Shown in pieces: positions 1-9,745 of a DNA stretch of 64,000 nucleotides; the stretch's first letter is position 1; every line of letters starts with the position of its first letter. The notes beneath the pieces are model-generated. The model made no database searches and was not told where the DNA came from. It was given only the letters and a program-made list of their open reading frames with translations. This DNA comes from Chromobotia macracanthus (lineage: Eukaryota > Chordata > Actinopteri > Cypriniformes > Botiidae). Location of the stretch: positions 62,001 to 126,000 of the forward strand of contig JAZGTH010000101.1 in NCBI GenBank assembly GCA_036877525.1. The letters run 5' to 3'. The position numbers were made by a program, and so were the translations under genes.

Positions 1-1410
1 GAATGTTTTCAGTGTTGTTATGAATCACCAGGGGAATTTTTTAACACATAAAAGATAAAAGACTACCCAGCAGTCTCAGAGATCGTCTTGCACAGAGCCG
101 TGCCTTCAAAAATGCATATAATTATGTCTGCCTTTAATTTGATACTGTTTTGCATATCACCAAACCAGGAACACAATTTTCATATTAACACTAATCATAA
201 TTCTGTTCTGTATTTGAGGTAGGTGGCGACACAAAATTTGTGTTAACACAAAGTGTGCAGGGTTCCAAACAGATCTAGGAGCCTGGAGAGTTACTGAAGC
301 AACAATTTTGCTCTGGTCACCATTATAGCCTATATAACTATAGAAACTAAAAGCCAGTTTTAGCATCACATCTTCTCCCTATAAGTCTTCAGAGATTACA
401 GGATGTAATCTTGCATTTGTTAGCCTTTGTCAGTCCTTTGTGAGGTTTTTATTCTTTAACCTTAATATGTACATATTATTTATATCAATATATATATTGT
501 CAATATATATCAATTTATATCAATATTTGTCTTCCTTGAAATGAACAAAACAGTGAATTTATTTTTTCCATTTGGCAGCAAAGCATCTGCAACATTTCCT
601 GCTAGTGTATTTTTAAACAGCACTCAGACTGAAGGCACTTCTTGAAGGTCTTTATTCATCTGAAATAACAGTACTAACGGCAGTTCTGTACATGTTCTCT
701 TGAACATGACTGCAAATACAGGCCCATTCAGGGCTGAAGAGTATAAATAGCAAAAGAAATAACAGAGGTAAGAAAAGCCACATGGCCAGACGCATTTGAA
801 GTGGATTGGTGCCACTGGGTTGAGCATGTCAGGGAATTTGGTTGACCTACAGGACATCTCCACCCTACAGTATCCTTTCTCTCTCTATACTGCCCCTGCT
901 GCTTTTGCCCCAGCAGGCTCAAGAGAACTCCTTTAATTACCCTGTAACCCAGCCCACTACAGTCTCTCATTTTGCACAGACCTCCTCCAGTACTTAAGAC
1001 CCTCGCCAACATCCTGTCCCCTCCAGCCTCAGACCAGTTTAATGTTGGATTGATCCAGTACACATTCTTCTGCTGGAGGAACTCTTAAGGTACTGTAAGA
1101 TCAGTTATACAAAACTATTGTTTGACCTAATGCTCATCTAATGGTTTTGTTTAATGAGAAACTACTAAATTAATAAAACACATTATTGCTGTTTAATTTG
1201 ATACTTTCATACTGTGTATGTAAGACAATAGGAGTTTGTTATGTTTGTTCAAGTATCGGTTACTAGTAAACAATATCAAGTTATTGATAAGTTATTGCTA
1301 GGCAGAGGGGTAGATGACATAAAATACTTTTGGCAAGCTGACAAGTCAAATTTAATTAGTTACATCAGAGCTATTTAAAATGAAATAGTGGAGGCAAAAA
1401 GGTGATTACA
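1..1410. other. 5' flanking DNA of panx3, no gene seen
   Basis: AT-rich non-coding sequence. An AT-only-like stretch lies at about 472-530. A TATA-like TATAAATAG is at 742-750, and a strong donor-like CAGAG|GTAAG has its GT at 768-769. These could belong to an untranslated upstream exon of panx3, because a good acceptor-like site sits at 1686-1687 just before the start codon, but nothing in the sequence proves it. Open frames of 79 and 111 codons on the minus strand at 624-1063 overlap each other in different frames and match nothing I recognise. Confidence 0.6.
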
Positions 1411-1607
1411 ATTAAAGCTCGGTGTTCAAAACTGATTTCCTAACATATCCTGTTTCACAACAGTAAGCTTTATTAATGATTTATAATTTTAGCTGTGGGG
1501 TCCAGTTTCCCAGGAAACTTCAACATATGTAAGATACGTAAAGTAACCTGCAATTTTATGTTTCAAACAGAGATGGCGATAGAGAGGCAAAACTTTGCTG
1601 CTTTAAT
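1411..1607. mobile_element. Short non-autonomous DNA transposon (family A, copy 1)
   Basis: The element begins ATTAAAGCTCGG and ends GCTGCTTTAAT, an imperfect terminal inverted repeat. Its inner part, from about 1478, is closely similar to the copy at 38338-38573. Shared segments include AAGTAACCTGCA, TTTCAAACAGAGATGGC and AATAGAGA or GATAGAGA, in the same order and orientation. It encodes nothing, so it is a MITE-type element. It ends 88 bp before the panx3 start codon and therefore lies in the promoter or 5' leader region of that gene. Confidence 0.7.
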
Positions 1608-1687
1608 AAATAAGCGTTAACACTTTCCAAAAAATATGGGCCCAGTCAACCAAAAACAGCTTTTTGTTTTTCTATTGCTGTCCACAG

Positions 1688-1695
1688 TTGCCAGC
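1688..1695 (+). promoter_or_regulatory. Start-codon context, with acceptor-like site just upstream
   Basis: The panx3 ATG at 1696 is preceded by TTGCCAGC. Directly upstream, at about 1660-1687, is a T-rich tract ending TGTCCACAG, which looks like a 3' splice acceptor with its AG at 1686-1687. Two readings are possible: a 5' untranslated exon lies further upstream, or transcription starts close by and the tract is chance. An in-frame ATG at 1636 would add 20 hydrophobic residues, but pannexin 3 proteins start at the M of MSxAxTAA, so 1696 is preferred. Confidence 0.5.
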
Positions 1696-4600
1696 ATGTC
1701 TATTGCCAACACAGCCGCCCAAGCGATGCTCTCCGATGCCCTGCTGAGGGATGGTAATGATGACAATCGCATCAGGCACCTGGAGCTGGAATTGCCTTTG
1801 GATAAAGTCATCAAGTTCGTGTCTGTGGGCATGCCACTCCTTCTGGTGTCCATGGCCTTTGCCAGAGAGGTTTCTATCGGTTAGCATCTCTTTTCCTCTC
1901 CCTAGTGTCAATGCACAAATCACCGGGCATCCGAGTGCGCTGGCACTGCGGTAATTTCGGAAACCCTTGAGTTAATTGACTGACCATCAGCTCGAGGGCT
2001 TGGCTGATGGCATGTTGGATGCAATTAGCACTCATCTGAGGTGACTCAATCCGCTATCTCTGAGGCAAACTAGCTGTTAGGAAGGGCAGTCGTGATCAAA
2101 TTTGAGTTAAGCATCTGTTAATCATTATTAGCAATTTATATGTCATCTCCAACCGACTGGATCTGCTTTCGAGGGAGAAATCATTAATGACTAGAACGAC
2201 ATGGGTGCCAATCCTGGGTTACATTGCTGGAGGAAAATTGGCTATAAACGCAGCTAACTTCTTGCTATCCTGGCAAAGCTGCATTGGAGTGAACTGCGTA
2301 TTTTGTGCAGGCAGCTGACTCTGAGGTTGCAATCAGTTCCTCTGGAGCTGGTCTGCAATCAGCTCACACAGATGTTAATTGGCATGAGGATGATTAAGAG
2401 AGACGTGTGGAGATGACAAGAGCCTGTAATTACAGTCAGCCTGCACTTTCCCAGCTCTCTATTTCAGACTAACGAGAGGATATGCTAATTAAACCAAGAC
2501 GTGCGAGGCAAGCAGACTCTGATTTTCTCTGGCTCCTCTGATCAGGGTCTGACAACACTCAGGTTATTTGGTTAGAATCTATAAACACAAACTTTACAAG
2601 GAAAAGAGCAAAATAATGTTGCATGCTAATCCAGTTCGCAACCGCAAAAGGAAACCATACAGGAAGTGGGGTCCAAAATCTGAAACCGCTACTAAAAAAA
2701 TGTTTCTGGTGTGCATTCACTACTAATGTAATACAAACTTTTGAGTGCAAAGATGAATCGAATTGTGCATAGAATTTCTCTATTTGACATGCCAACAGCA
2801 TGTGCTTGAGCTAGCATGAGCTCAGGTTTATGCAAAACCTGATGATTTATGCAAACCTAGTATGAGAATATTCCAACAAGGAACCCCTTGCATGTAAGTA
2901 GATTAAGACTGAAACTTTTAGGCTTTTCTCAGCATCAAATGCCTATTAATATCTCTCCTGGTCTGAAGCAGTTTGGTAGCATATCATTTGCAGAGATCTG
3001 TTCTCTATAACAGCTGTGGGTGTGGGGCATGTCTTGTTCAGTAAGTAAATTGGAGGTTGACTGTAGGTTTTGGAGGGTGGTGCATGTTTAAGTGGTCCAT
3101 ATAAAGTGGGGCTTGGCCTTCTCTCAGCAGTAGGGGCACACCCTCTTGCCCAGGCAGCAAAAGAGTGTTTTTATTACCGCCACAGTGGTTTGCCATCTGT
3201 GTCCCTGAAAAAAATACAGCCACCCAGAGCTCAGCTTTTTCATTTTCTCCTTCCAGGCCCACAGATTAGCTGCTTTCCTCCAAACAACTTCACAGCAAAG
3301 CAGGCAGCATATGTAGATACATACTGCTGGGATTCCCTGATGCACCATGAATTTGACACAGATGGGAACTTTGAAGAACGTTCACTGTGGGTACACAAAG
3401 TAAGTAATAAGGGCTTTTGCTTGATTGAAAATTCCACATATTAAAGAGATATAATTTGTGTCTCCGAGACATGAATAAGATTAAAAGGAGATGAAATGGA
3501 GACTTTTTATGTTTCCTGCTTCTTAATTTAAGCCAACCAAAAACCCCATATATTACACTATTCTGTACTGTACTGTATTGTACTGTACTATATTATACTA
3601 TACTATGCAATTTCTCTCATGACGGAGCTGAGCAACTGTTTTATGGTCTTCTTGCTTTCTTTAGATGTTTCCATACTCCTTACTGGTCATGGCCACGATG
3701 ATGTACTTGCCTGCTTTGATCTGGCGTTTTCTTGCCGTGCCCAGCCTGAGCTCTGACCTGCTCTTCATCATTGACGAGCTGGACAAATCTTACAACCGCT
3801 CCATCCGTCTGGCCCAGAGCATCCTGGAGCTCAAAGAGAGATCAGACAACCCTTTGCAGTTTCAGGCTGAGCTTGAGAGGTGTGCTGTTATAAACATTTC
3901 TTCACTTTATGTTAAAAGTTAAGTGTGTATTTTCAGGAAATTCAGTTGAAAAAATAAACAGGCATTTCCGAATACTCTGCCTATCTTTTATTGGTGGGAC
4001 ATATTTTGGTCCCACCCCAAATCATGCCATTGGTTAAGCCAAAGTTGATGTGTTGGGCTAATTGGGATGGTCAAAAAGACAATGTATTGTGTTGTTTATA
4101 CATTTAAGGAAAATCAACCTACAAATCACTTGTTTACAATAAGCAATAAAGGCAATAAGTGTTTCACAGAGATGATACAATTTAACTGTAAATAGTACAT
4201 TTAGGCATTGAAAACAACAGCTCAAGGAACAGATGGTCTTCTCCTGTACACAAGAAGTATTGTACTGATGGATTTCATGTTTCTTTCTTTAGAGCCAGGC
4301 GCAGACGTTACTTTGAGTACCCCCTGCTGGAGAGATACATGCAGTGCAAGCATGGCTCCTACTTCCTGGTCAGCATGCTCTTTTTGCGAGGTTTCCTTTT
4401 GCTGACCTTCATGTCTGCGTCTTGCCTGTATTTGGTCTACTTCCACCTCTCCGCCTTTCTACAGGATGAATTCAGCTGTTTTGTGCGCACTGGGCTCCTG
4501 CGTGACCAGCCCTGGCTGCCTGAGCTAGTTCAGTGTAAAATTACAGGCCTGCTTGTGTTCCAGGTCATTAGCATAGCTAACGGCGCTGTCTATGTACTGC

Positions 4601-5118
4601 TGGGTCCTATTGTTCTCTTTAGCCTACTGCGTTTGTTCTGCTGGGACACGACCTTCCTCTCACTTTACGAAGTTCTGCCTGCGTTAGGTCTCATCAGAGG
4701 TCAGAAACTGGGCTGCCCACTTAACGACCTAAACGTGCTGCTCCTCTTCCTACGCGCCAACGTAGCGCAGCTCCATTCGTACGGGCGCCTGCGGGCCGTG
4801 TGCTCCCTCGCACCTCCTCGACTGAAGGGTGGCAAGCGCATGCTGACAGAGGAGCAGGCTGAGGAGGCGGCAGAGGCTGCTGAAGAGCTGGAGGAGGAGA
4901 TCAGGGAGGCCAGAGAGGAGGGCAAGCTCAATTTAGTAGACATCATGACTGTGCTGGGAGCAGCCAGAGGGAATGCTGTGCACTGCTCAGAGCAGCGCCC
5001 TCTTGTGGAGGAGGACATGACGCTTGGTACAGTCACTCTGATATATGTACTCAAACGTGTCCTGCTCGTTGGCGTTTTTGTGGCTATTATATGGGACGTT
5101 CAGAAAATTGTCAGATAG
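1696..5118 (+). CDS. panx3: Pannexin 3, complete, four coding exons
   Basis: Pannexin 3 forms large-pore plasma-membrane and ER channels passing ATP and Ca2+; in mammals it is linked to osteoblast and chondrocyte differentiation. Coding exons are 1696-1879, 3257-3399, 3665-3879 and 4293-5118, all with GT-AG introns (phases 1, 0, 2), giving 455 residues. The protein has four membrane segments at roughly 38-58, 112-132, 208-230 and 266-292. The extracellular-loop cysteine pairs are present: C67/C85 in loop 1 and C242/C262 in loop 2. An N-glycosylation sequon NFT at N72 matches the PANX3-type site. Paralogue identity rests on LSDALL near the N-terminus, SSDLLFII.ELDKSYNRSIRL (140-158) and GCPLNDLNVLLLFLRAN (321-337), which are PANX3-like rather than PANX1- or PANX2-like. 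Human PANX3 is 392 residues. The extra length is an acidic Glu/Ala-rich helix (about 364-391) and a hydrophobic tail (about 427-448). No frameshift or internal stop is seen. Confidence 0.96.
1880..3256 (+). other. panx3 intron 1, with candidate regulatory block
   Basis: The intron runs from the donor ATCG|GTTAGC to the acceptor CTTCCAG|GC. Its first half, especially about 2080-2560, is more balanced in base composition and free of simple repeats. It carries several homeodomain-type cores such as CTAATTAAAC near 2487 and TTAATCATTATTAG near 2118. That texture is typical of conserved enhancers but conservation cannot be judged from one sequence. Open frames around 3038-3472 overlap exon 2 and are shadows of it. 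Confidence 0.5.
3563..3605. repeat. Degenerate pentanucleotide repeat (TACTG)n
   Basis: A run of TACTG units decays into TATTATAC and TACTA variants. It lies inside panx3 intron 2 (3400-3664), about 60 bp before the exon 3 acceptor at 3664. Length variation here could change the distance to the acceptor. Confidence 0.8.
3880..4292 (+). other. panx3 intron 3, no further feature
   Basis: The donor is GAGAG|GTGTGC and the acceptor is TTCTTTCTTTAG|A. The reading frame across the junction restores an Arg codon (AG+A) followed by the conserved Ala-Arg-rich stretch leading to YFEYPLLERY. The interior is AT-rich, with no repeat or gene that I can support. Confidence 0.8.
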
Positions 5119-5442
5119 TGTTACTGTGCACAGTGTTAACCAATGACATATCTGATTTTTAATTTTGAGTTTATTATTCCTACAATTAATTATTCATCAT
5201 TCTATGTCCTTATTGTGTTTGCAAATATAATTTTATCATGTGTGAAGATATGATGTAGATATACGTTTTCCATACAACCCTCTTAAAAGTCTGTGATCAG
5301 TGCAGCGCACCTGTAAATGTGAAACAACCTCATTGGCTATTAACTTTTTGTAATATATAGGTTTATAGAAATTTTAGGTTTATAGACTGTAATGGACACA
5401 TTGCACTTTATTTACCTACCAAAAATTAAACCAAAATATTAA

Positions 5443-5448
5443 AATAAA
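5443..5448 (+). terminator. Possible polyadenylation signal of panx3
   Basis: A canonical AATAAA lies 325 bp after the panx3 stop codon, in an A-rich stretch. This would give a 3' untranslated region of about 340-350 bp. It is the first exact match downstream of the stop that I found. The A-rich surroundings weaken the call. Confidence 0.5.
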
Positions 5449-7549
5449 AATAATCAAAACGTACGCCCCTAACAGCACTCTCTGTTTTTTTACAGAGCCT
5501 AACCACCAGGGCTACCATGAGTTGAAGGAGACTACAACATGTTGTTTTGCCTAAAGCACCAACCAATGGACTGGGCCTGTAAGAATCTAGAAGGCCTCAT
5601 AGAAAAGCTAAATCTTTTAGATGACATTATGGAGATAATGATTAGTAGTCTCTTCAACAAAATCCTTTTTCAAGTCTAGAATCATAACTGAAGTCTAGAA
5701 TAACTAAAAAAGCAAAGCAAGTTTTAAAGTCTGTGTTGACATAAAAAAGCCTCCAATAGAAATCTTCCTTAAAATTAAGGATTGAAATATCTTTATTTAT
5801 TCCTTTTCATTTGTTTTATCTGACTGGATTCTTTACTCTTTTGTAAGTAGGTAAAGTGTATAAAGTGCATGCATTTGTTTGTTCGTATACGTTGGTGTCA
5901 TTCATTTTCACATTACATGGGATATTAAACAGGATTGTGTCACAGCATGTTTGACATTTCACAGACCCGAGATGCACACATCTCATAGTACTGAATAGCA
6001 CTTCACTCCAACAGACAACCTGGGCCTCACAGGAAAATATCACCTCATCCTGTGAGAATTAACGTGAAATCTTAAGTCTTTAAGAATTATTGAAGTTTCT
6101 TGAAGGGAATGAAGTTTTTATTCCTGTGAGAGTTTCCCCAGAACACTGAAGCTGTCAGTGAACCACAGCACTGTATATTAAAGCAATATCACCACCAAGA
6201 GCGCATTGTGGATGTATTGACTGTCCTACATCAGCACACTTGATTTCAGCACTGGAAATATGAGCTTGACTTATAGATGGCAAAAATGATGGAAATATAT
6301 ATTGATGCATTTTTTTAACAATAACCATGCTGTATTTTATAGTATACATAAGCTCCCATTGTCAGCTTTGTTCTTCCTGTTTTGCTGTGGCTCACTGTAG
6401 GTCTGTTTGGAGAGGTGTTACTGTGTCCTCATGCCCAGTCCATCTGCTGCCCTCTCTGTGTGAGATCCATTTGCTCAGCACCAATGCTTGATCTCAAAGA
6501 CCTTTTATTCTCACAGTATGGCCAGAGACAGAAACCTGAGGAGGGCTATAGGCAAAACAGTGTGGCTCCTATTGACCAGGAGTAAATTAATAATGATTGA
6601 AAAAACAATTCAAGTAACAGTTTTTATATATGTACATTTAATTTTATCACCTTTGCATTAAATATGCTCTGCTTTGGTACAAAAGACGCACATATTGTGG
6701 AAGTGACTCAGCTTTATGTATGTGTTAATATTATGTACTAATATTAACCCTAGCCCTAATAATAATAATACTAGTGAGTCGTTGGAGCGAATAAAAAGCC
6801 AAAACTTTGGGGGAATGTACGGAGACAAGAGTGTTAACAAAACCAAAACATTAACAAAAACATTACTTTTCTTTTAAAAGATTGTTGTTTAAACCTTCAC
6901 AGAGTTGCAAACATAATACATACATAATACATAAACAAGTACAAAGTAATTTTGGTGAAAACTCAAATGAAAAGGCAACATCAGACTCTGTCCACACGGG
7001 GGCAGGATTTAGCTATATTTCAAATCAAGAGAATAAGTTTAAAGATTTTACAAAATCAGTTTTGTAAAATGTAACAAGCAATAAAAGCTGGGGTTATTGA
7101 TTAAACCACATGGCGCATGTGCAAATGTGATTTATTCCCATAAGCATTCGTGCAGAATTAATAAATAAAGCACACCTGGTTTATTTGACTTCTACCTGTA
7201 TAGCACGTAAGGAATCCTTTGAAAAGCTGTACACACGCAGAGCATATTAACAACTTTGGATATTAGATATGAGCATCATATTTTGAAACAAAATGCATCT
7301 CTAACTACAAACAACACGAAGTCATTCATCTACAAGATTTCTGGAGTGATTCAGCCCCATTATTCAATTCATATCCAACACGTTATGTCTTCTCACTTCC
7401 TTCCCTTGTGGTGTACTAACAAATAGTGGCCGTGATTTTTCTTTTCTCTTAGTAAGAACAAACGGTGGGATAGAAGACGACATGCAATTACGCCATCGTT
7501 TGTTTCCTTTATATCTGAGGCTGTCTTACAGCAAGAGTTGAGCGTAATC
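5449..7549. other. Intergenic spacer, no gene seen
   Basis: AT-rich sequence with a short run of AAT units near 6757. Open frames up to 79 codons are scattered on both strands, lack splice context and do not resemble known proteins. No repeat with clear ends was recognised. Confidence 0.6.
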
Positions 7550-7745
7550 TCTCTCCAATGTCCAGTTAAGACTGAGGCGCAGCTGATGGATGCTGCGCTT
7601 GCCGGGTGAGATGAGCCGGAAGCCGGGAGCGTTTGCTCAGGCCCGTCGCCACTCAGTAATGGATCCATAATCTTGTTGAGGGAGGAGAGCTGTGGCCAGT
7701 GTTGCCAGATCTCGCCGGAGAAAAAAAAAGCTGCTTTGGCACCGC
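7550..7745. promoter_or_regulatory. CpG-rich patch
   Basis: The segment is conspicuously GC- and CpG-rich against the AT-rich background, with about eight CpG dinucleotides between 7577 and 7665 alone. On the minus strand it carries a 149-codon frame with a good ATG context near 7663 (ATGGATCC). On the plus strand ATGGATGC at 7586 runs into a GTGAGA donor-like site near 7606. Either might be a small first exon, but I recognise no protein in either frame. It could be a promoter or enhancer, or GC-rich repeat debris. Confidence 0.35.
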
Positions 7746-8364
7746 AAGCATTTCTCTGGAAAATGTTAGTTTTCCGTAATTGTGCGCAAAGTGATCTGGG
7801 TGAAAGCCAATATATGATGTGTTTAGGTAAACACACATGCACACAATGACTAATTTATTATTTATAATACTAATCATAATATTTTATTAACAATTTATTT
7901 ATTTCACCCTTGAAAATGTACAGGGGCCGCAATTGTATCTATTACCCCCCATTTAAAAAACTACTTCTCTAATTCAGTCCCCTGTAGGAAAAAGGAAAAT
8001 GCGGACATTTCTGTATCATTGGGGTTTGACTGATCTAACATCATGGTTGGTCTTACAGTACTGCACTATGAGGGCTGTCGGTTTCTAGCAAACCAAACAC
8101 ATGCCTGTATTAAAAATATAAATAAATAAAACATCAAAAACACAACTGATGAGTATCCATATTTATAAGCAACAAACAAAGATGCGAGGTGCCCAAATTG
8201 GCTTGTAATAAGTGGATATGGGGACAACAGCCCAGACAGAGAGAGAAAACAATACGAGCAAGACCTTTGTCATGCCCTGCTGCTGCCTGGGAAACCTTCA
8301 TTACTGTTGTTAAAAGCTCCTGGCCAGATCTGAAATGGAAGGTGAAAAGTGCGAGACCGCGGCA

Positions 8365-8372
8365 TGACGTCA
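8365..8372. promoter_or_regulatory. Perfect CRE palindrome TGACGTCA
   Basis: The eight-base CREB/ATF consensus occurs exactly once in this local block and is surrounded by non-repetitive sequence. Exact CREs occur by chance, so function is inferred only from the block's texture. Confidence 0.4.
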
Positions 8373-8610
8373 ATTATAGGGTCCCCACATGAGCTGATGA
8401 CAAGATCGATATCCCGGGCCTTGTTTATAAGGCACTGTTTCATGAAGACTGATGCACACATTAAAAGAAAGAGCATCACGGTTCATGTGCCCTCATCAGA
8501 GCTGTGTAAAGTAACTTTGTTTCTTAAGCTTTTTAAAATTGATCTGATGATTCAACGATGGCTTGAACATTATATTTAAACGTTTTCCTTTAGGCCAAAG
8601 ACTGTGTTGT

Positions 8611-8634
8611 AAATAAATAAATAAATAAATAAAA
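8611..8634. repeat. (AAAT)n microsatellite
   Basis: About six tandem AAAT units after ACTGTGTTGT. It is a simple tetranucleotide repeat. Confidence 0.9.
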
Positions 8635-9439
8635 GTTATGTCAATTTCACAGGAATATGATTTAGCATGTTATCTCGTTAAGATAAAAATGTAGCTTATT
8701 TAAAAAGAAGGATAGATTTCAATTAAAAGTGAAATAAAAGAGTGAAATTGTAATGAGTACATCATTATAAAGTATATTTTAAAAAATGCCATCAAGGAAC
8801 AGTATTCGTATTTAAAAGTATTCAACAGAACTCACTTAAAGTAAAAATTCTTAGTAATTCAATACAATTACTCAAGTAGTCTACATGCCTAAAGGAAATG
8901 TTTCTTTGAATCAGTCACAGGGTTGTTTTTAGTCTGAGCACATTACCGGTGTATTTCAGTCTGTGCTGTGACATGAAGAAGAATGTGTGTTATCTGAGCG
9001 GTGTAACGTCATTCTGTATGAGGGACGAAGCTGACCTTGCAGTCACTCAACAAAGCAGAAGCGAAGGTAAATGACAGCCTGCTTACAGCCGTGTACAAGG
9101 TGAAGATATTCCCTGCTTCTTCTCAGCTGTCTCACATCTGTCTGTGTGCAGGCTGATAATAGGCAGAGAAAAGAAACACCTGTTATGACTGCTCACATGG
9201 GAGAGCCAGAGGATAGAGGAAGGTTTGGTCCAAAGACAGAACTGATAACCATCAGAGAACTGCTGAAAATACATAATGAGGACCCAAGCAGGCCTTATTC
9301 AGTCAACTCAATGCAAGAGTGCTTAGCTGTATGGTGTGATATTAATTAATCTAAGATTCAGATCAGGAAAGGGTCACGACATAATCATTTGTGTCTGAAT
9401 GTATTAATTTATACATACAAACCAACCAACTTTTATGTA

Positions 9440-9745
9440 CTTAACATTTTAACATAACACATTTTATTTTAACACATATTTTACTATGTTATTCCAAACT
9501 TGTGCGTGGTTATTTTTGTCATAAAGTTTTTGAAGAATCTTACTCTGCTCTTTTCTTTAAAAAGAAAGTTTATATTTTACAGCTGTCAGGCTTCAAATAA
9601 GTTCCAAAAAGCTTTACAAAGTTGTCTCTGTTGGTACTTGAAAGCTTTGGTCTGATTTGTTCTTTTTGTATTCTACAGAAAAATAACTCCACTTGAGTTT
9701 GGAACAACAGGGTGAGTAAATAATGACAGATTTTATTTTAAGTAA
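9440..9745. mobile_element. Decayed MITE of the 'AAAGGGATAGTTCACCC' type
   Basis: The left part has TATGTTATTCCAAACTTGTG and the right part GGTGAGTAAATAATGACAGA, which are internal landmarks of this abundant cyprinid non-autonomous DNA transposon (compare the copies at 23414, 35065 and 59097). The extreme ends are too eroded to place exactly. Confidence 0.55.

Larger units (their letters stand above)
7746..9439. other. Intergenic spacer with a CRE-bearing complex block
   Basis: Most of this is AT-rich. An exception is about 8230-8420, which is sequence-complex, moderately GC-rich, and contains a perfect CRE palindrome TGACGTCA at 8365-8372. A frame of 67 codons at 9146-9349 is unrecognised and has no splice or promoter context. 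Confidence 0.5.

Noticed and set aside
1636..1695. Upstream in-frame ATG adding 20 residues to panx3
   Set aside because: Pannexin 3 family members start at the residue corresponding to 1696, and the extension coincides with a splice-acceptor-like pyrimidine tract.
4701..5054. 117-codon minus-strand frame inside panx3 exon 4
   Set aside because: Antisense shadow of the acidic Glu/Ala-rich coding segment.
7393..7877. 149-codon minus-strand frame
   Set aside because: Crosses the CpG-rich patch, has an overlapping second frame, no recognised domain and no splice context. The patch itself is kept as a low-confidence regulatory candidate.
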